22,861 nt of DNA, taken from positions 1 to 22,861 of the forward strand of contig DWXR01000020.1 in the NCBI GenBank assembly GCA_019119145.1, in the 5' to 3' direction. This DNA comes from Hominenteromicrobium gallistercoris (lineage in GTDB: Bacteria; Bacillota; Clostridia; Oscillospirales; Acutalibacteraceae). Under the pieces are notes generated by a model. That model was not told where the DNA came from, made no database searches, and saw only the letters and a list, made by a program, of their open reading frames with translations. The position numbers were made by a program, and so were the translations under genes. Below, piece by piece: positions 1-6,831 of the stretch; position 1 is the first letter of the stretch; the number at the start of each line of letters is the position of its first letter.

Positions 1-78
1 TGCTTCTTCTACTTTGAAGACAATCTGTTCACAAAAGAATCCGGTGGGGATTTGATTCTCTCTGAGTCTTCTCTCCAT
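1..78 (-). CDS. Possible 5' end of an unidentified gene running off the left edge
   Basis: On the minus strand an ATG at 78 opens a frame of 26 codons that stays open to the window edge. An AAGGTG ribosome-binding-like sequence lies 5 bases upstream. The residues are rich in Arg and Glu (it begins MERRLRENQIP) and I do not recognise them. This stretch is visibly poorer in G+C than everything to its right. The competing reading is a plus-strand gene tail ending at a TAA at 91-93 (last residues SSLHLFTL), which the plus-strand hairpin at 111-152 would support. Purine richness and the ribosome binding site favour the minus reading; the terminator favours the plus one. I cannot decide between them. 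Confidence 0.28.
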   Translation of the reverse strand, partial: MERRLRENQIPTGFFCEQIVFKVEEA

Positions 79-110
79 CTTTTCACCTTGTAAGCCTGAG
101 ACTACATACG

Positions 111-152
111 AAGGAACCAGCTATCTCTTCCAAGAGTGGCCGGTTCCTTTTT
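111..152 (+). terminator. Hairpin followed by T run, plus-strand terminator
   Basis: AAGGAACC (111-118) pairs perfectly with GGTTCCTT (142-149). Inside is a second perfect stem, CTCTT/AAGAG, with a two-base loop. A short T run ends at 152. This has the form of a rho-independent terminator for plus-strand transcription coming from outside the window. Read on the minus strand there is no T run, so there it would only be a leader hairpin. Confidence 0.55.
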
Positions 153-191
153 CTACGGCGGCGCCGGAGTTGACGCTTACAAAAGCAGAGC

Positions 192-208
192 AAAAAAGCG
201 GAGCTTTT
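192..208 (-). terminator. Small hairpin with T run after the CCG-protein gene
   Basis: Reading the minus strand, AAAAGC and GCTTTT form a six-base-pair stem with a three-base loop. The 3' arm continues into a run of six T. It lies 16 bases past the stop codon of the Fe-S protein gene (224-967), which is where an intrinsic terminator is expected. The stem is short and AT-rich, so it may be weak. Confidence 0.42.
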
Positions 209-223
209 GGCCTTATGAACAGG

Positions 224-967
224 TCACGGATTTGCCGCGGCGCAGTTGTCAGGGAAGAGCAGGTTCGCGATATGCAGGCCGTTCACGCCGCCCTGCTGCA
301 GCCCTTCCAGACAGTAGTGGCAGTAGCAGACGACCGCATCGGTTGTAAACTGGCTGCAGTAATCCCGCATGATGGAGACCTGTTCCTCCGGCGTATGCGG
401 GAGGAACTTGCCCTGCGCCTGCTCCACGTAGTGCTTCGGCGCGAGCCGCGCGTTCTTGACGGGCTGTTCCCGGTACAGCGTGCTGCCGCAGAATTCCGTT
501 TCCGCATGGTTCTGCCGGGCTTCCACAAAGCGGATGTTCATCTTCTCCAGCAGGCTGCGGACAGCGTCCTGCTCGCTCCGGCGCTCTCTGGTCCGCCAGC
601 AGTCCTGCACGGTGACCTCCATGCCGTCATAGTCGGGGAAGACGAACGAGGGGTCCCGGTCGATGATCTCCCACAGGGATACGGCCTTTGTGCCGGCGCG
701 CCACTCCTCGACGATATTGGTGCAGTTGTGGCAGACCGAGATCACGGTGTCGCCCGGCTGGAAAACCTCAGACACCGGCAGCTGCGCCCATGCCTGCCGG
801 ACGCTGGGGGAGGGGATCCGGTTGGTGTTGAAATCCACCTTGAAATTCGGAATACAGCAGCGCACCATTTGGATGTCCGGCTTTGTCCGGATGTAGTTCT
901 GTATCCTGAGGCTTGTCTCGGGGAATCGCGCTGTGAACAGGCAGCTTGCAACGTAGTAGTTTGCCAT
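224..967 (-). CDS. CCG-type (heterodisulfide reductase-related) Fe-S cluster protein
   Basis: This 247-residue soluble protein has the cysteine layout of the CCG family (HdrB, GlpC C-terminus, LutA). In those proteins paired CCG repeats hold an iron-sulfur cluster used in electron transfer or disulfide chemistry. The first repeat is clear: C9, then C37-C38, then C79-H-N-C82. The second half has a DCW segment, an FCG segment and a closing CYCHYC motif. The usual third residue of the first CCG is Ile, so the motif is variant. There is no signal peptide or membrane segment. The start has a good GGAGG six bases upstream. The gene follows the HD-domain gene by 24 bases, so the two are very likely one transcript. 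The physiological partner and substrate cannot be told from the sequence. Confidence 0.72.
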   Translation of the reverse strand: MANYYVASCLFTARFPETSLRIQNYIRTKPDIQMVRCCIPNFKVDFNTNRIPSPSVRQAWAQLPVSEVFQPGDTVISVCHNCTNIVEEWRAGTKAVSLWEIIDRDPSFVFPDYDGMEVTVQDCWRTRERRSEQDAVRSLLEKMNIRFVEARQNHAETEFCGSTLYREQPVKNARLAPKHYVEQAQGKFLPHTPEEQVSIMRDYCSQFTTDAVVCYCHYCLEGLQQGGVNGLHIANLLFPDNCAAANP

Positions 968-991
968 GGTAGACCTCCATCAATCTGTGGT

Positions 992-1600
992 TTATTGAAA
1001 CGTGTTTTCGACGACGCCGGGGAGCAGCTCGTAAATGGAACCGTTTATCTTCTCCTCAAAAAGCGCTTTGATTTCCAGAATCTTCTTCCAGCGCGCGACA
1101 GTGGGGGGCGGCGTTCCGTACCGGAGGGCGACGTCGACGAAGCGCTTTTCCAGAAGGCAGAAGCCGGTCGGGAGCGCCAGCGCGTCGCACAGCTGCACGA
1201 GCCGGTCGTAATCGTCGTAAACGGCGTCCCGGACAAAGCGCGCCATAAACCGGTAGTCGTCGTCCGATACGTCGAACGTGCCGATGGACGTGCGGATATC
1301 CTGCAGCATAAAGGCGTGGGAGATGCAGATCTGCGCGGCTTTTTCCCAGCCCCGCGCCATGCAGAAGCGGTAGCCGTCAATCAGGTGCTTTTCAGAGGAT
1401 GCGCCTGCATACCGCCCGATGTCGTGCAGCAGGCCGTAGCAGTAGGCCGTGTCGGCAGACAGGCCGTCGCAGCGTGCGGCGATGTTCCGGCAGGCGAGCG
1501 CCGCAAAGCGCACGTGCGCCGCCCAGCGGCCGGGGTTCTGCACTTCGGCCTGCCGGAGCGCCGCTTCCGCCGTTTTGCAATTCAGTTCCACGGCTTTCAT
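992..1600 (-). CDS. HD-domain protein (putative phosphohydrolase)
   Basis: About 202 residues with the metal-binding pattern of the HD superfamily: His29, the pair H59-D60 inside the stretch LLHDIGR, His95 in CISHAF, and a later Asp139 in LCDAL. HD proteins are metal-dependent phosphohydrolases acting on nucleotides or phosphodiesters. The substrate here is not identifiable. I chose the ATG at 1600 because a TATAAT lies at 1671-1676, overlapping the longer upstream ATG at 1672, so that codon would not be in the message. The ribosome binding site (AAAGG directly before the ATG) is closely spaced and poor. The next gene downstream is the CCG Fe-S protein, 24 bases away. The frame upstream of 1600 is open but probably untranslated. 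Confidence 0.72.
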   Translation of the reverse strand: MKAVELNCKTAEAALRQAEVQNPGRWAAHVRFAALACRNIAARCDGLSADTAYCYGLLHDIGRYAGASSEKHLIDGYRFCMARGWEKAAQICISHAFMLQDIRTSIGTFDVSDDDYRFMARFVRDAVYDDYDRLVQLCDALALPTGFCLLEKRFVDVALRYGTPPPTVARWKKILEIKALFEEKINGSIYELLPGVVENTFQ

Positions 1601-1670
1601 CCTTTCTAATCGCTTGTGTTGCCGGGGTCGCGAGAGGAAAAACTGCAGCCCGGCGCGGACTTCTGTAACC

Positions 1671-1676
1671 ATTATA
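1671..1676 (-). promoter_or_regulatory. Perfect -10 box (TATAAT) for the HD/CCG unit
   Basis: The minus strand carries TATAAT at 1671-1676, about 70 bases before the chosen ATG of the HD gene. No good -35 box is found 16 to 18 bases upstream. That stretch (about 1691-1707) instead holds an imperfect palindrome, GATAG-N7-CTATG, so an activator could be needed. The neighbouring AraC-type regulator would be the obvious candidate. This is inference. Confidence 0.4.
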
Positions 1677-1710
1677 ACGCCGGTGCTGCGGATAGTATAT
1701 CGCTATGCTG

Positions 1711-2627
1711 TCATTTTTTGTCACGATCCTGCCATTTGCGCCGGTACTGCAGCGGCGTGCAGCCCGTTTGCTCGCGGAAGATTTTCCCGAAATAGCTGGC
1801 GTTTCCAAGGCCGCAGGCGTAGCCGATTTCGGTGATCGGCATCCGGCTGTCGGCAAGCATCTGCCGGGCCGCCTGCACGCGGTAGCTCCTGATATACGCG
1901 ACGGGCGTCATGTGCAGGTGGTTCTGAAACGCCCTGTAGCATTCCCGCTCGCTCAGAAAAGCGGTTTAGCGAGCGCCGAAACCGTTATTTTTTCGGCGTA
2001 GTGCTCGTGGATGTAAATCATCATGCGCTTTACTTTGTCGGCCGAACGGTCGGCGGACTGCGCCTTTTCCCAAAGCGCGGGGAGCTGCGGCCCGAACAGC
2101 TGCAGCCAGATCTGCGAGAGCGCGTCCCGGATCCGGATCTCGTAGCCCAGCGCGTCTTCCGAGAGCCGGAACGCGCCGCGGATCCGGTCGATGACGGCGG
2201 CCTGCTCCGGCACCTCCGGCTGCAGGGCAAGCAGTTCTATCTGCGGGGAGGCGACGACCGGCATGATGTATTTCTGCTCGATGGCGCTGGCGTGGCTCCC
2301 CGCAAGGAGCCTGGGGTCGAAGATGTGCAGCAGCTGGACGTTCCGCTCGCTTTGCGTCCGGATTTCCGTCCTGTGCAGCACGTTGGAGTTGACAAACCCG
2401 GCTGTGCCCGCGGGAAACGTGATTGTTTCGTGCGGCGTGTGGTACTGCAGCACGCCGCTTTCCATGTAAAAGAGCTCGACGGCGTTGTGCCAGTGCCACG
2501 GCACGAACGGCTCCCGGTAATCGTCCAGCTCCGCGCGCGAGGCGATATAGGGAAATGCGGCGGTGGCGTAGGGCAGCTTTTCCTCGTTGTTGCCGATCTG
2601 AAATTCATGGCTTCGGGTGATTCTCAT
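1711..2627 (-). pseudogene. AraC-family transcriptional regulator, split by a frameshift
   Basis: The first part starts at the ATG at 2627 (GGAGG five bases upstream). It encodes an N-terminal cupin-type sensing domain (HWHNAVELFYMESG) and a linker leading into the helix-turn-helix region (KITVSALAK), then stops at 1953. The rest of the AraC DNA-binding domain continues in another frame from about 1966 to 1711. It includes AFLSERECYRAF, then MTPVAYIRSY, and ends with the typical second helix-turn-helix ITEIGYACGLGNASYFGKIF. Joined, the protein would be about 305 residues, a normal AraC length with a C-terminal DNA-binding domain. One missing base near 1961-1970 explains the break. Either this is a recent pseudogene or a sequencing error in a working gene. 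There is no slippery heptamer that would suggest programmed frameshifting. Confidence 0.8.
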
Positions 2628-2685
2628 GCGGGCCTCCGACCTTGCCCTGCGGCCCCAAAGGCCGAGGCTGTGCAATACAGAATGG

Positions 2686-2730
2686 GGCCGGCGGCCGATT
2701 CCACTGCTGCATGGGCATCGGCCGCCGGCC
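2686..2730. terminator. Perfect 14-bp inverted repeat between kinase and araC-type gene
   Basis: GGCCGGCGGCCGAT (2686-2699) and its exact reverse complement (2717-2730) flank a 17-base loop. It lies 22 bases past the stop of the sensor kinase gene on the minus strand. That position suits a transcription terminator. Neither side has a proper T run, so termination by this hairpin alone would be weak. It could instead be an attenuator or stabilising structure ahead of the AraC-type gene. Confidence 0.45.
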
Positions 2731-2751
2731 GGAAAAACGCGGGCCGAGAGG

Positions 2752-4968
2752 TCAGGCGTTCTTTTCAGGGTCTGCGCCGGCAGCAGCCCCGTCCGCATCG
2801 GGCGCGGCTTCCGGCGTATTCTCCGGGATTTCCGCAGAGCGCGGCGCGGCGGGCTCCGGCGGGGAGACGAGCGGCAGGATGATCGCGACGGTGAACAGGT
2901 CGCCCTGCACGGACACCGTGCAGGTGCCGCCGCAGGCTTCGGTGAAGCTCTTCGCGATCGAAAGCCCGAGCCCGCTGCCGGAGGTGGAGCGGCTGTCGTC
3001 GCCGCGCACAAAGCGGCCGGTCAGCGCCTCGCCGTCCTTGCCGAGCTCGTACTTCGAGATGTTCTGCATCGTGACGCAGGCCTTGCCGTCGTGCTGCGTC
3101 AGCGTGACGTAGACGCGCGAGCCGTCGAGCGCATACTGCGCCGCGTTTTTGATCAGGTTCTGGAACACGCGGTACATCTTCTGGCCGTCCACGTGCACGG
3201 GGAACGGCGCCTCGGGAATCTGCACGCGCCACTGCAGCGGGCTTTGCTGCATCAGCTCGTCCATGTCGGCGAGCGTCTGCCGCAGCAGCTTGTCGAGGCT
3301 CAGGTATTCCGGCTCCAGCGAGATGTTGCCGGTCGCCGCCTTCGAGACGTCGAAAATATCCTGAATCATGTGGCGCAGCCGCTCGGATTTCTGCGAGATG
3401 ATCTCGATGTAATCCATGACGTGCGGCGGCAGGTCCGGCTCGGCCTTCAAAAGCTCCACATAGCTGATGATCGAGGTCAGCGGCGTCTTGATGTCGTGGG
3501 AGACGTTCGTGATGAGCTCCACCTTCGTGCGCTCGGACTTGATGCCCTCCTCCACGGCGATCTTGATGCCGTCGCGGATCATGTTGAGCTGCATCGCCGA
3601 GCCGTACAGCGGCGAGGTGGCCGGCAGCGTGTTGACGGCGTTCAAATCGCCGTTGTACATCTTTTCGATCTGGTCCATCAGGATGCCGTAGTCCCGCAGG
3701 TCGTCGCGCAGCGCGGTCGCGAACCAGAGCAGCGTGCCGAGCCCGGCGATCGCGAGGGCCGTGTAAAACGCCGGCAGCCATTCCGCAAAGGGGTCGCGGT
3801 TTCTGGCGAAGAGCGTTACGGTCACGGCGGCGATGCCGAGTCCGGCGAGGACGCCGGCGGTCGCGAGGTATTTGCGGTATTCGATCTGCTCAAAGTGCTT
3901 GCCGTGCTTGTTCGCGAGCACGAATTTCAGAATCGAATGGATGATGTTGTGCCGGTAGATGCGCCGGTTGTGCGAGATGTCGATGCCGAGCAGGTAGAAC
4001 ATGAAGAACGCGGCGCACAGCGCGACGACAATCGCGAAGCCGTCCCCACTGAACAGCGACAGAATCATGGCGCTCCAGACCAGCATAGCGACGACCTTGA
4101 TCTCGAACCAGATCCACTTGAGGCCGTGCGCGAGATACGTTTCAAAGAGCTTGCGGTCGCGGCGGAACAGAAACGCGAGGATCAGAATCAGAATGAACAG
4201 CGCGGTCGCCGTGACGATCAGCACGAGCTGAAAACGAAGCTGGTTGGCGTACGTCTGCGCGCTGCTGACGATCTCGTTCGATGCATAGAACGATTCGGGC
4301 TTCGCGCGCACGGCGAACGAAATATCCGGCGGGTTTTTCAGGTTGTGCATGGCTTCCAGCGTATAGCCCAGCGTGTCCGTGTAGTAGGCGCCGGGCTCGT
4401 CGCTGCGGAATACGCACTGCAGCGACCCGCCCTCCTGCTGGTGGAAGATCTCCACAACGCCGCCGCGGCACTGGAACAGGTAGTTGAAGCCCTCGGGCAG
4501 CGTGGTCGGGTCCCAGTTCGTGTCGTTCGTCACGGTCTTTCCGGCGGGATCCGCGCTGTAGTCGGTGACCGCGTAGAGGTTGTCCTTGGAGATGCTTTCC
4601 ACATAGACGGTCGCGACCGAAGCGGTGGCGTCGCCGTCGGAAAAGAAGTACCGGACGCCGCGGTCGATCTGGACGGTCTGCTCGCTTTCCTCATTCGAAG
4701 CGGACGTTTCGCCGCTCTGCGTGCTGTAGTAGAGGCGCTCGAAAAAGCTCGAGGCGTTTTCCTTGTAGACGTCCAGCTCGCGCAGCTCGCCGCGCATCAC
4801 CTGCCCGTAGGTGGTGGCGGACTGGCTCAGCCGGTCGAGGATCTCGCCGCCGTACGTGGAAAAGACGGAGAGGCCGTAGATCGCGGTGAAAATCAGCGAG
4901 AAAACGACGAGCATGAAGCAGAACCAGGCGAATACGCCGCGGGCCAGGTTAGTGCTTTTCGATTTCAT
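2752..4968 (-). CDS. Membrane sensor histidine kinase
   Basis: A 738-residue two-component kinase. An N-terminal membrane segment (about residues 10-35) is followed by an extracytoplasmic region of roughly 190 residues. Several more hydrophobic segments follow (starting near LVLIVTATALFILILI, AMLVWSAMILSLF, AVVTL-like and FYTALAIAGLG). The DHp helix carries the phosphorylatable His491 in SHDIKTPLTS. The ATPase domain shows the N box (NLIKNAAQY) and G box (SGSGLGLSIAKS). A Pro/Ala/Glu-rich tail of about 38 residues follows the kinase core. It is longer than a typical VanS-like kinase because of the multi-pass membrane region. The ATG lies inside the end of the response regulator gene (20-base overlap), preceded by GGGGG eight bases away, so translation of the pair is coupled. 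The signal sensed is unknown. Confidence 0.93.
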   Translation of the reverse strand: MKSKSTNLARGVFAWFCFMLVVFSLIFTAIYGLSVFSTYGGEILDRLSQSATTYGQVMRGELRELDVYKENASSFFERLYYSTQSGETSASNEESEQTVQIDRGVRYFFSDGDATASVATVYVESISKDNLYAVTDYSADPAGKTVTNDTNWDPTTLPEGFNYLFQCRGGVVEIFHQQEGGSLQCVFRSDEPGAYYTDTLGYTLEAMHNLKNPPDISFAVRAKPESFYASNEIVSSAQTYANQLRFQLVLIVTATALFILILILAFLFRRDRKLFETYLAHGLKWIWFEIKVVAMLVWSAMILSLFSGDGFAIVVALCAAFFMFYLLGIDISHNRRIYRHNIIHSILKFVLANKHGKHFEQIEYRKYLATAGVLAGLGIAAVTVTLFARNRDPFAEWLPAFYTALAIAGLGTLLWFATALRDDLRDYGILMDQIEKMYNGDLNAVNTLPATSPLYGSAMQLNMIRDGIKIAVEEGIKSERTKVELITNVSHDIKTPLTSIISYVELLKAEPDLPPHVMDYIEIISQKSERLRHMIQDIFDVSKAATGNISLEPEYLSLDKLLRQTLADMDELMQQSPLQWRVQIPEAPFPVHVDGQKMYRVFQNLIKNAAQYALDGSRVYVTLTQHDGKACVTMQNISKYELGKDGEALTGRFVRGDDSRSTSGSGLGLSIAKSFTEACGGTCTVSVQGDLFTVAIILPLVSPPEPAAPRSAEIPENTPEAAPDADGAAAGADPEKNA

Positions 4969-5656
4969 AGCCCAGCCCCCAGACGACTTTCAGGTATTCC
5001 GGCTCGCTCGGATTGATCTCGATCTTCTCGCGGATGCGCCGGATGTGCACCATCACGGTGTTTTCGGCGGAGTACGCGGGCTCGTTCCAGATGAGGCTGT
5101 AGATCTCCTCGGCGGGGAAGATGCGGCCCGGGTGCTTCATCAGAAGCTCCACGATCTTGGTTTCGGTCGCGGTCAGCTTGACGGGCTCGCCGTCCGCGTA
5201 GAGCACGTGCTCGTCGGTCCGGAACGTCAACCGGCCGTTGACGATGCAGTTGTCGCTGCGTGTGTTGATGTCGCCGAGGTCCGTGTAGCGCCTGAGCTGC
5301 GACTTGACGCGCGCGACGAGCTCCATCGGGTTGAAGGGCTTCGCGATGTAGTCGTCCGCGCCCATCGAAAGGCCGATGATCTTGTCGCTGTCCTCGCCCT
5401 TGGCGGAGAGGATGATGATCGGCAGGTTCTTCTTTTCGCGGATCTTCATCACGGCGGAGAGGCCGTCGAGCCGCGGCATCATCACGTCGATGATGATCAG
5501 GTGGATGTCCCGGCTCGTCACGCAGTCGAGCGCCTCCAGCCCGTCGTAGGCTTTCAGCACGTTGTAGCCCTCGCGCTCGAGGGTGATGGAAATGGCGCGG
5601 ACGATTTCGCGGTCGTCGTCCACGACCAGTATGGTTTTCTTATCTGTATCCGACAT
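4949..5656 (-). CDS. OmpR/PhoB-family response regulator
   Basis: A 235-residue DNA-binding regulator partnered with the sensor kinase encoded immediately downstream. The receiver domain shows the acidic triad DDD (13-15), the phosphoacceptor Asp57 in IIIDVMMPRLDG, Ser84 in the usual Thr/Ser position and Lys106 in IAKPF. The C-terminal winged helix (from about residue 135) has the standard TATETKIVELLMKHPGRIF and ENTVMVHIRRIREKI segments and ends in VWGLGYEIEKH. Overall it resembles VanR-type regulators. The start has GAGGAGG eight bases upstream. It is transcribed away from pdaA. Direct repeats of the kind OmpR-family regulators bind lie in the shared intergenic region, which suggests autoregulation. 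Confidence 0.95.
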   Translation of the reverse strand: MSDTDKKTILVVDDDREIVRAISITLEREGYNVLKAYDGLEALDCVTSRDIHLIIIDVMMPRLDGLSAVMKIREKKNLPIIILSAKGEDSDKIIGLSMGADDYIAKPFNPMELVARVKSQLRRYTDLGDINTRSDNCIVNGRLTFRTDEHVLYADGEPVKLTATETKIVELLMKHPGRIFPAEEIYSLIWNEPAYSAENTVMVHIRRIREKIEINPSEPEYLKVVWGLGYEIEKH

Positions 5657-5701
5657 AAGGCAGACCTCCTCAGTTTTCTGATTCCAATCGTACAGGATAA
5701 C

Positions 5702-5741
5702 CCTTACGAACGCGGAGATGAAAAGCTTACGAAAAGCTTAC
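5702..5741. promoter_or_regulatory. Direct repeats, candidate response-regulator operator
   Basis: AAAAGCTTAC occurs at 5721-5730 and again at 5732-5741, an 11-base period. A third partial copy, CCTTAC, lies at 5702-5707, 23 bases (about two periods) before the middle copy. OmpR/PhoB-type regulators bind tandem half-sites spaced about one DNA turn apart. The sites sit 45 to 85 bases upstream of the response regulator start. The last copy overlaps a weak possible -35 box (CTTACA, 5737-5742) for the plus-strand pdaA gene, with TATTGT at 5761-5766 as -10 after 18 bases. Confidence 0.5.
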
Positions 5742-5850
5742 ATTTCTCCGGCTTCCAGAATATTGTACAGGATTTCGGCGCGCGGCGCAATCATATCCAC
5801 GCTCTTTTTTTCATACGCTTTCACAAAGCTTCAGGAAAGGGGTCATTCGG

Positions 5851-6690
5851 ATGATCGGGAGACTGTTCAGGCGGCGGCTTATGCCGGTTCTGCTCGCCGC
5901 CGTCCTGCTGCTCGGCGCGGGCGTTTACGCCCTGACCGGCAGCGGGCGGAAGGCTGCCGAGGCGAGCGCCGCCGTCACGGACTGGGGGCTGAGCTTTCAG
6001 CAGGAGGGCGCGCCGCCGGTCGCCAACGCGACGCGCGATTACCTGAAAAATTACCGGGCGCTTTACGTCGGCGACCCGGAGAAGAAGGAGATCTACATCA
6101 CGTTCGACGCCGGCTTTGAAAACGGCAACACGGCGCAGATTCTGGACGCGCTCAAAAAGCACAACGTCAAGGCGACGTTCTTCCTCGTCGGCAATTACCT
6201 CGAAACGCAGCCCGAGCTTGTCAAGCGCATGGTGCAGGAGGGGCACACGGTCGGCAACCACACGTATTCGCATCCGGATATGTCGAAGATCAGCAACACG
6301 GAGAGCTTCTGCGCCGAGCTGCAGAAGAACGAAGCGCTCTTCGAGGCGATCACGGGGCAGGCGATGCCGAAGCTGTACCGCCCGCCGCAGGGGAAATTCT
6401 GCGAATCGAACCTGCAGATGGCGTGCGACCTCGGGTACGCCACGGTGTTCTGGAGCCTCGCGTACGTTGACTGGTACGTGGACGACCAGCCGACGAAGGA
6501 ACAGGCCTTCGAAAAGCTCCTGCCGCGCATCCACCCCGGCGCCGTCGTTTTGCTGCACAGCACTTCAAGCACGAACGCGCAGATCCTCGACGAGCTTCTG
6601 ACCGAGTGGGAAAACATGGGCTATACCTTCGGCGACCTCGAGGCGGTCTGCGCATCGATGGAAGCGCCGCAAAGCACGCCGTCGCCCTGA
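5851..6690 (+). CDS. pdaA: Polysaccharide deacetylase, PdaA type
   Basis: A 279-residue membrane-anchored NodB-fold enzyme with an uncleaved-looking N-terminal hydrophobic segment (about 11-28) and an extracytoplasmic catalytic domain. Metal and catalytic residues are visible: Asp86 in TFDAGFENG, His137 and His141 in NHTYSHPD, Arg177 in the RPPQGKF motif and a final LLH motif near VVLLHSTSS. The TFDxGxEN form and the leading WGLSFQ segment are those of PdaA. In Bacillus PdaA deacetylates muramic acid so that muramic delta-lactam can form in the spore cortex. The length fits the family. AAAGGGG lies eight bases before the ATG. Together with spoIIR it points to a spore former. A vegetative deacetylase role cannot be excluded. 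Confidence 0.85.
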   Translation: MIGRLFRRRLMPVLLAAVLLLGAGVYALTGSGRKAAEASAAVTDWGLSFQQEGAPPVANATRDYLKNYRALYVGDPEKKEIYITFDAGFENGNTAQILDALKKHNVKATFFLVGNYLETQPELVKRMVQEGHTVGNHTYSHPDMSKISNTESFCAELQKNEALFEAITGQAMPKLYRPPQGKFCESNLQMACDLGYATVFWSLAYVDWYVDDQPTKEQAFEKLLPRIHPGAVVLLHSTSSTNAQILDELLTEWENMGYTFGDLEAVCASMEAPQSTPSP

Positions 6691-6747
6691 AATGGCGAAA
6701 ACATCGCGGATAATTCTCTCAGGGAAAAATAAACACCGCGGGCTTTA

Positions 6748-6755
6748 GTATACTT
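6748..6755 (+). promoter_or_regulatory. Possible -10 box upstream of the flavoprotein pair
   Basis: TATACT lies within the AT-rich stretch TTTAGTATACTTAAAT, about 80 bases before the first flavoprotein start. It is the only promoter-like element in the 141-base gap. No convincing -35 box is seen. A perfect 8-bp inverted repeat (CCATCCGC, 6768-6775; GCGGATGG, 6782-6789; six-base loop) follows in the presumed leader. Confidence 0.3.
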
Positions 6756-6831
6756 AAATCCGCAAATCCATCCGCCGGCGTGCGGATGGGCAGCAATTGG
6801 GAACATCCGGAGACGTTGAAACGGAGGACGT

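Noticed and set aside
170..1609. Long plus-strand open frame over the HD and CCG genes
   Set aside because: It mirrors the minus-strand genes, has no ribosome binding site and shows no recognisable family. The minus-strand frames have clear motifs and good starts.
1953..1970. Programmed ribosomal frameshifting in the AraC-type gene
   Set aside because: The needed -1 shift has no X-XXY-YYZ slippery heptamer, and no downstream stem-loop is obvious. Programmed shifting is not known for this family.
2617..5016. 799-codon plus-strand open frame opposite the sensor kinase
   Set aside because: It is a GC-driven shadow, arginine and valine rich and without domain signatures. The opposite strand has all histidine kinase motifs.
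5657..5850. Sigma-G promoter for pdaA
   Set aside because: CATAT- and CATAC-like boxes are present, but none has a proper upstream element at 17 or 18 bases.
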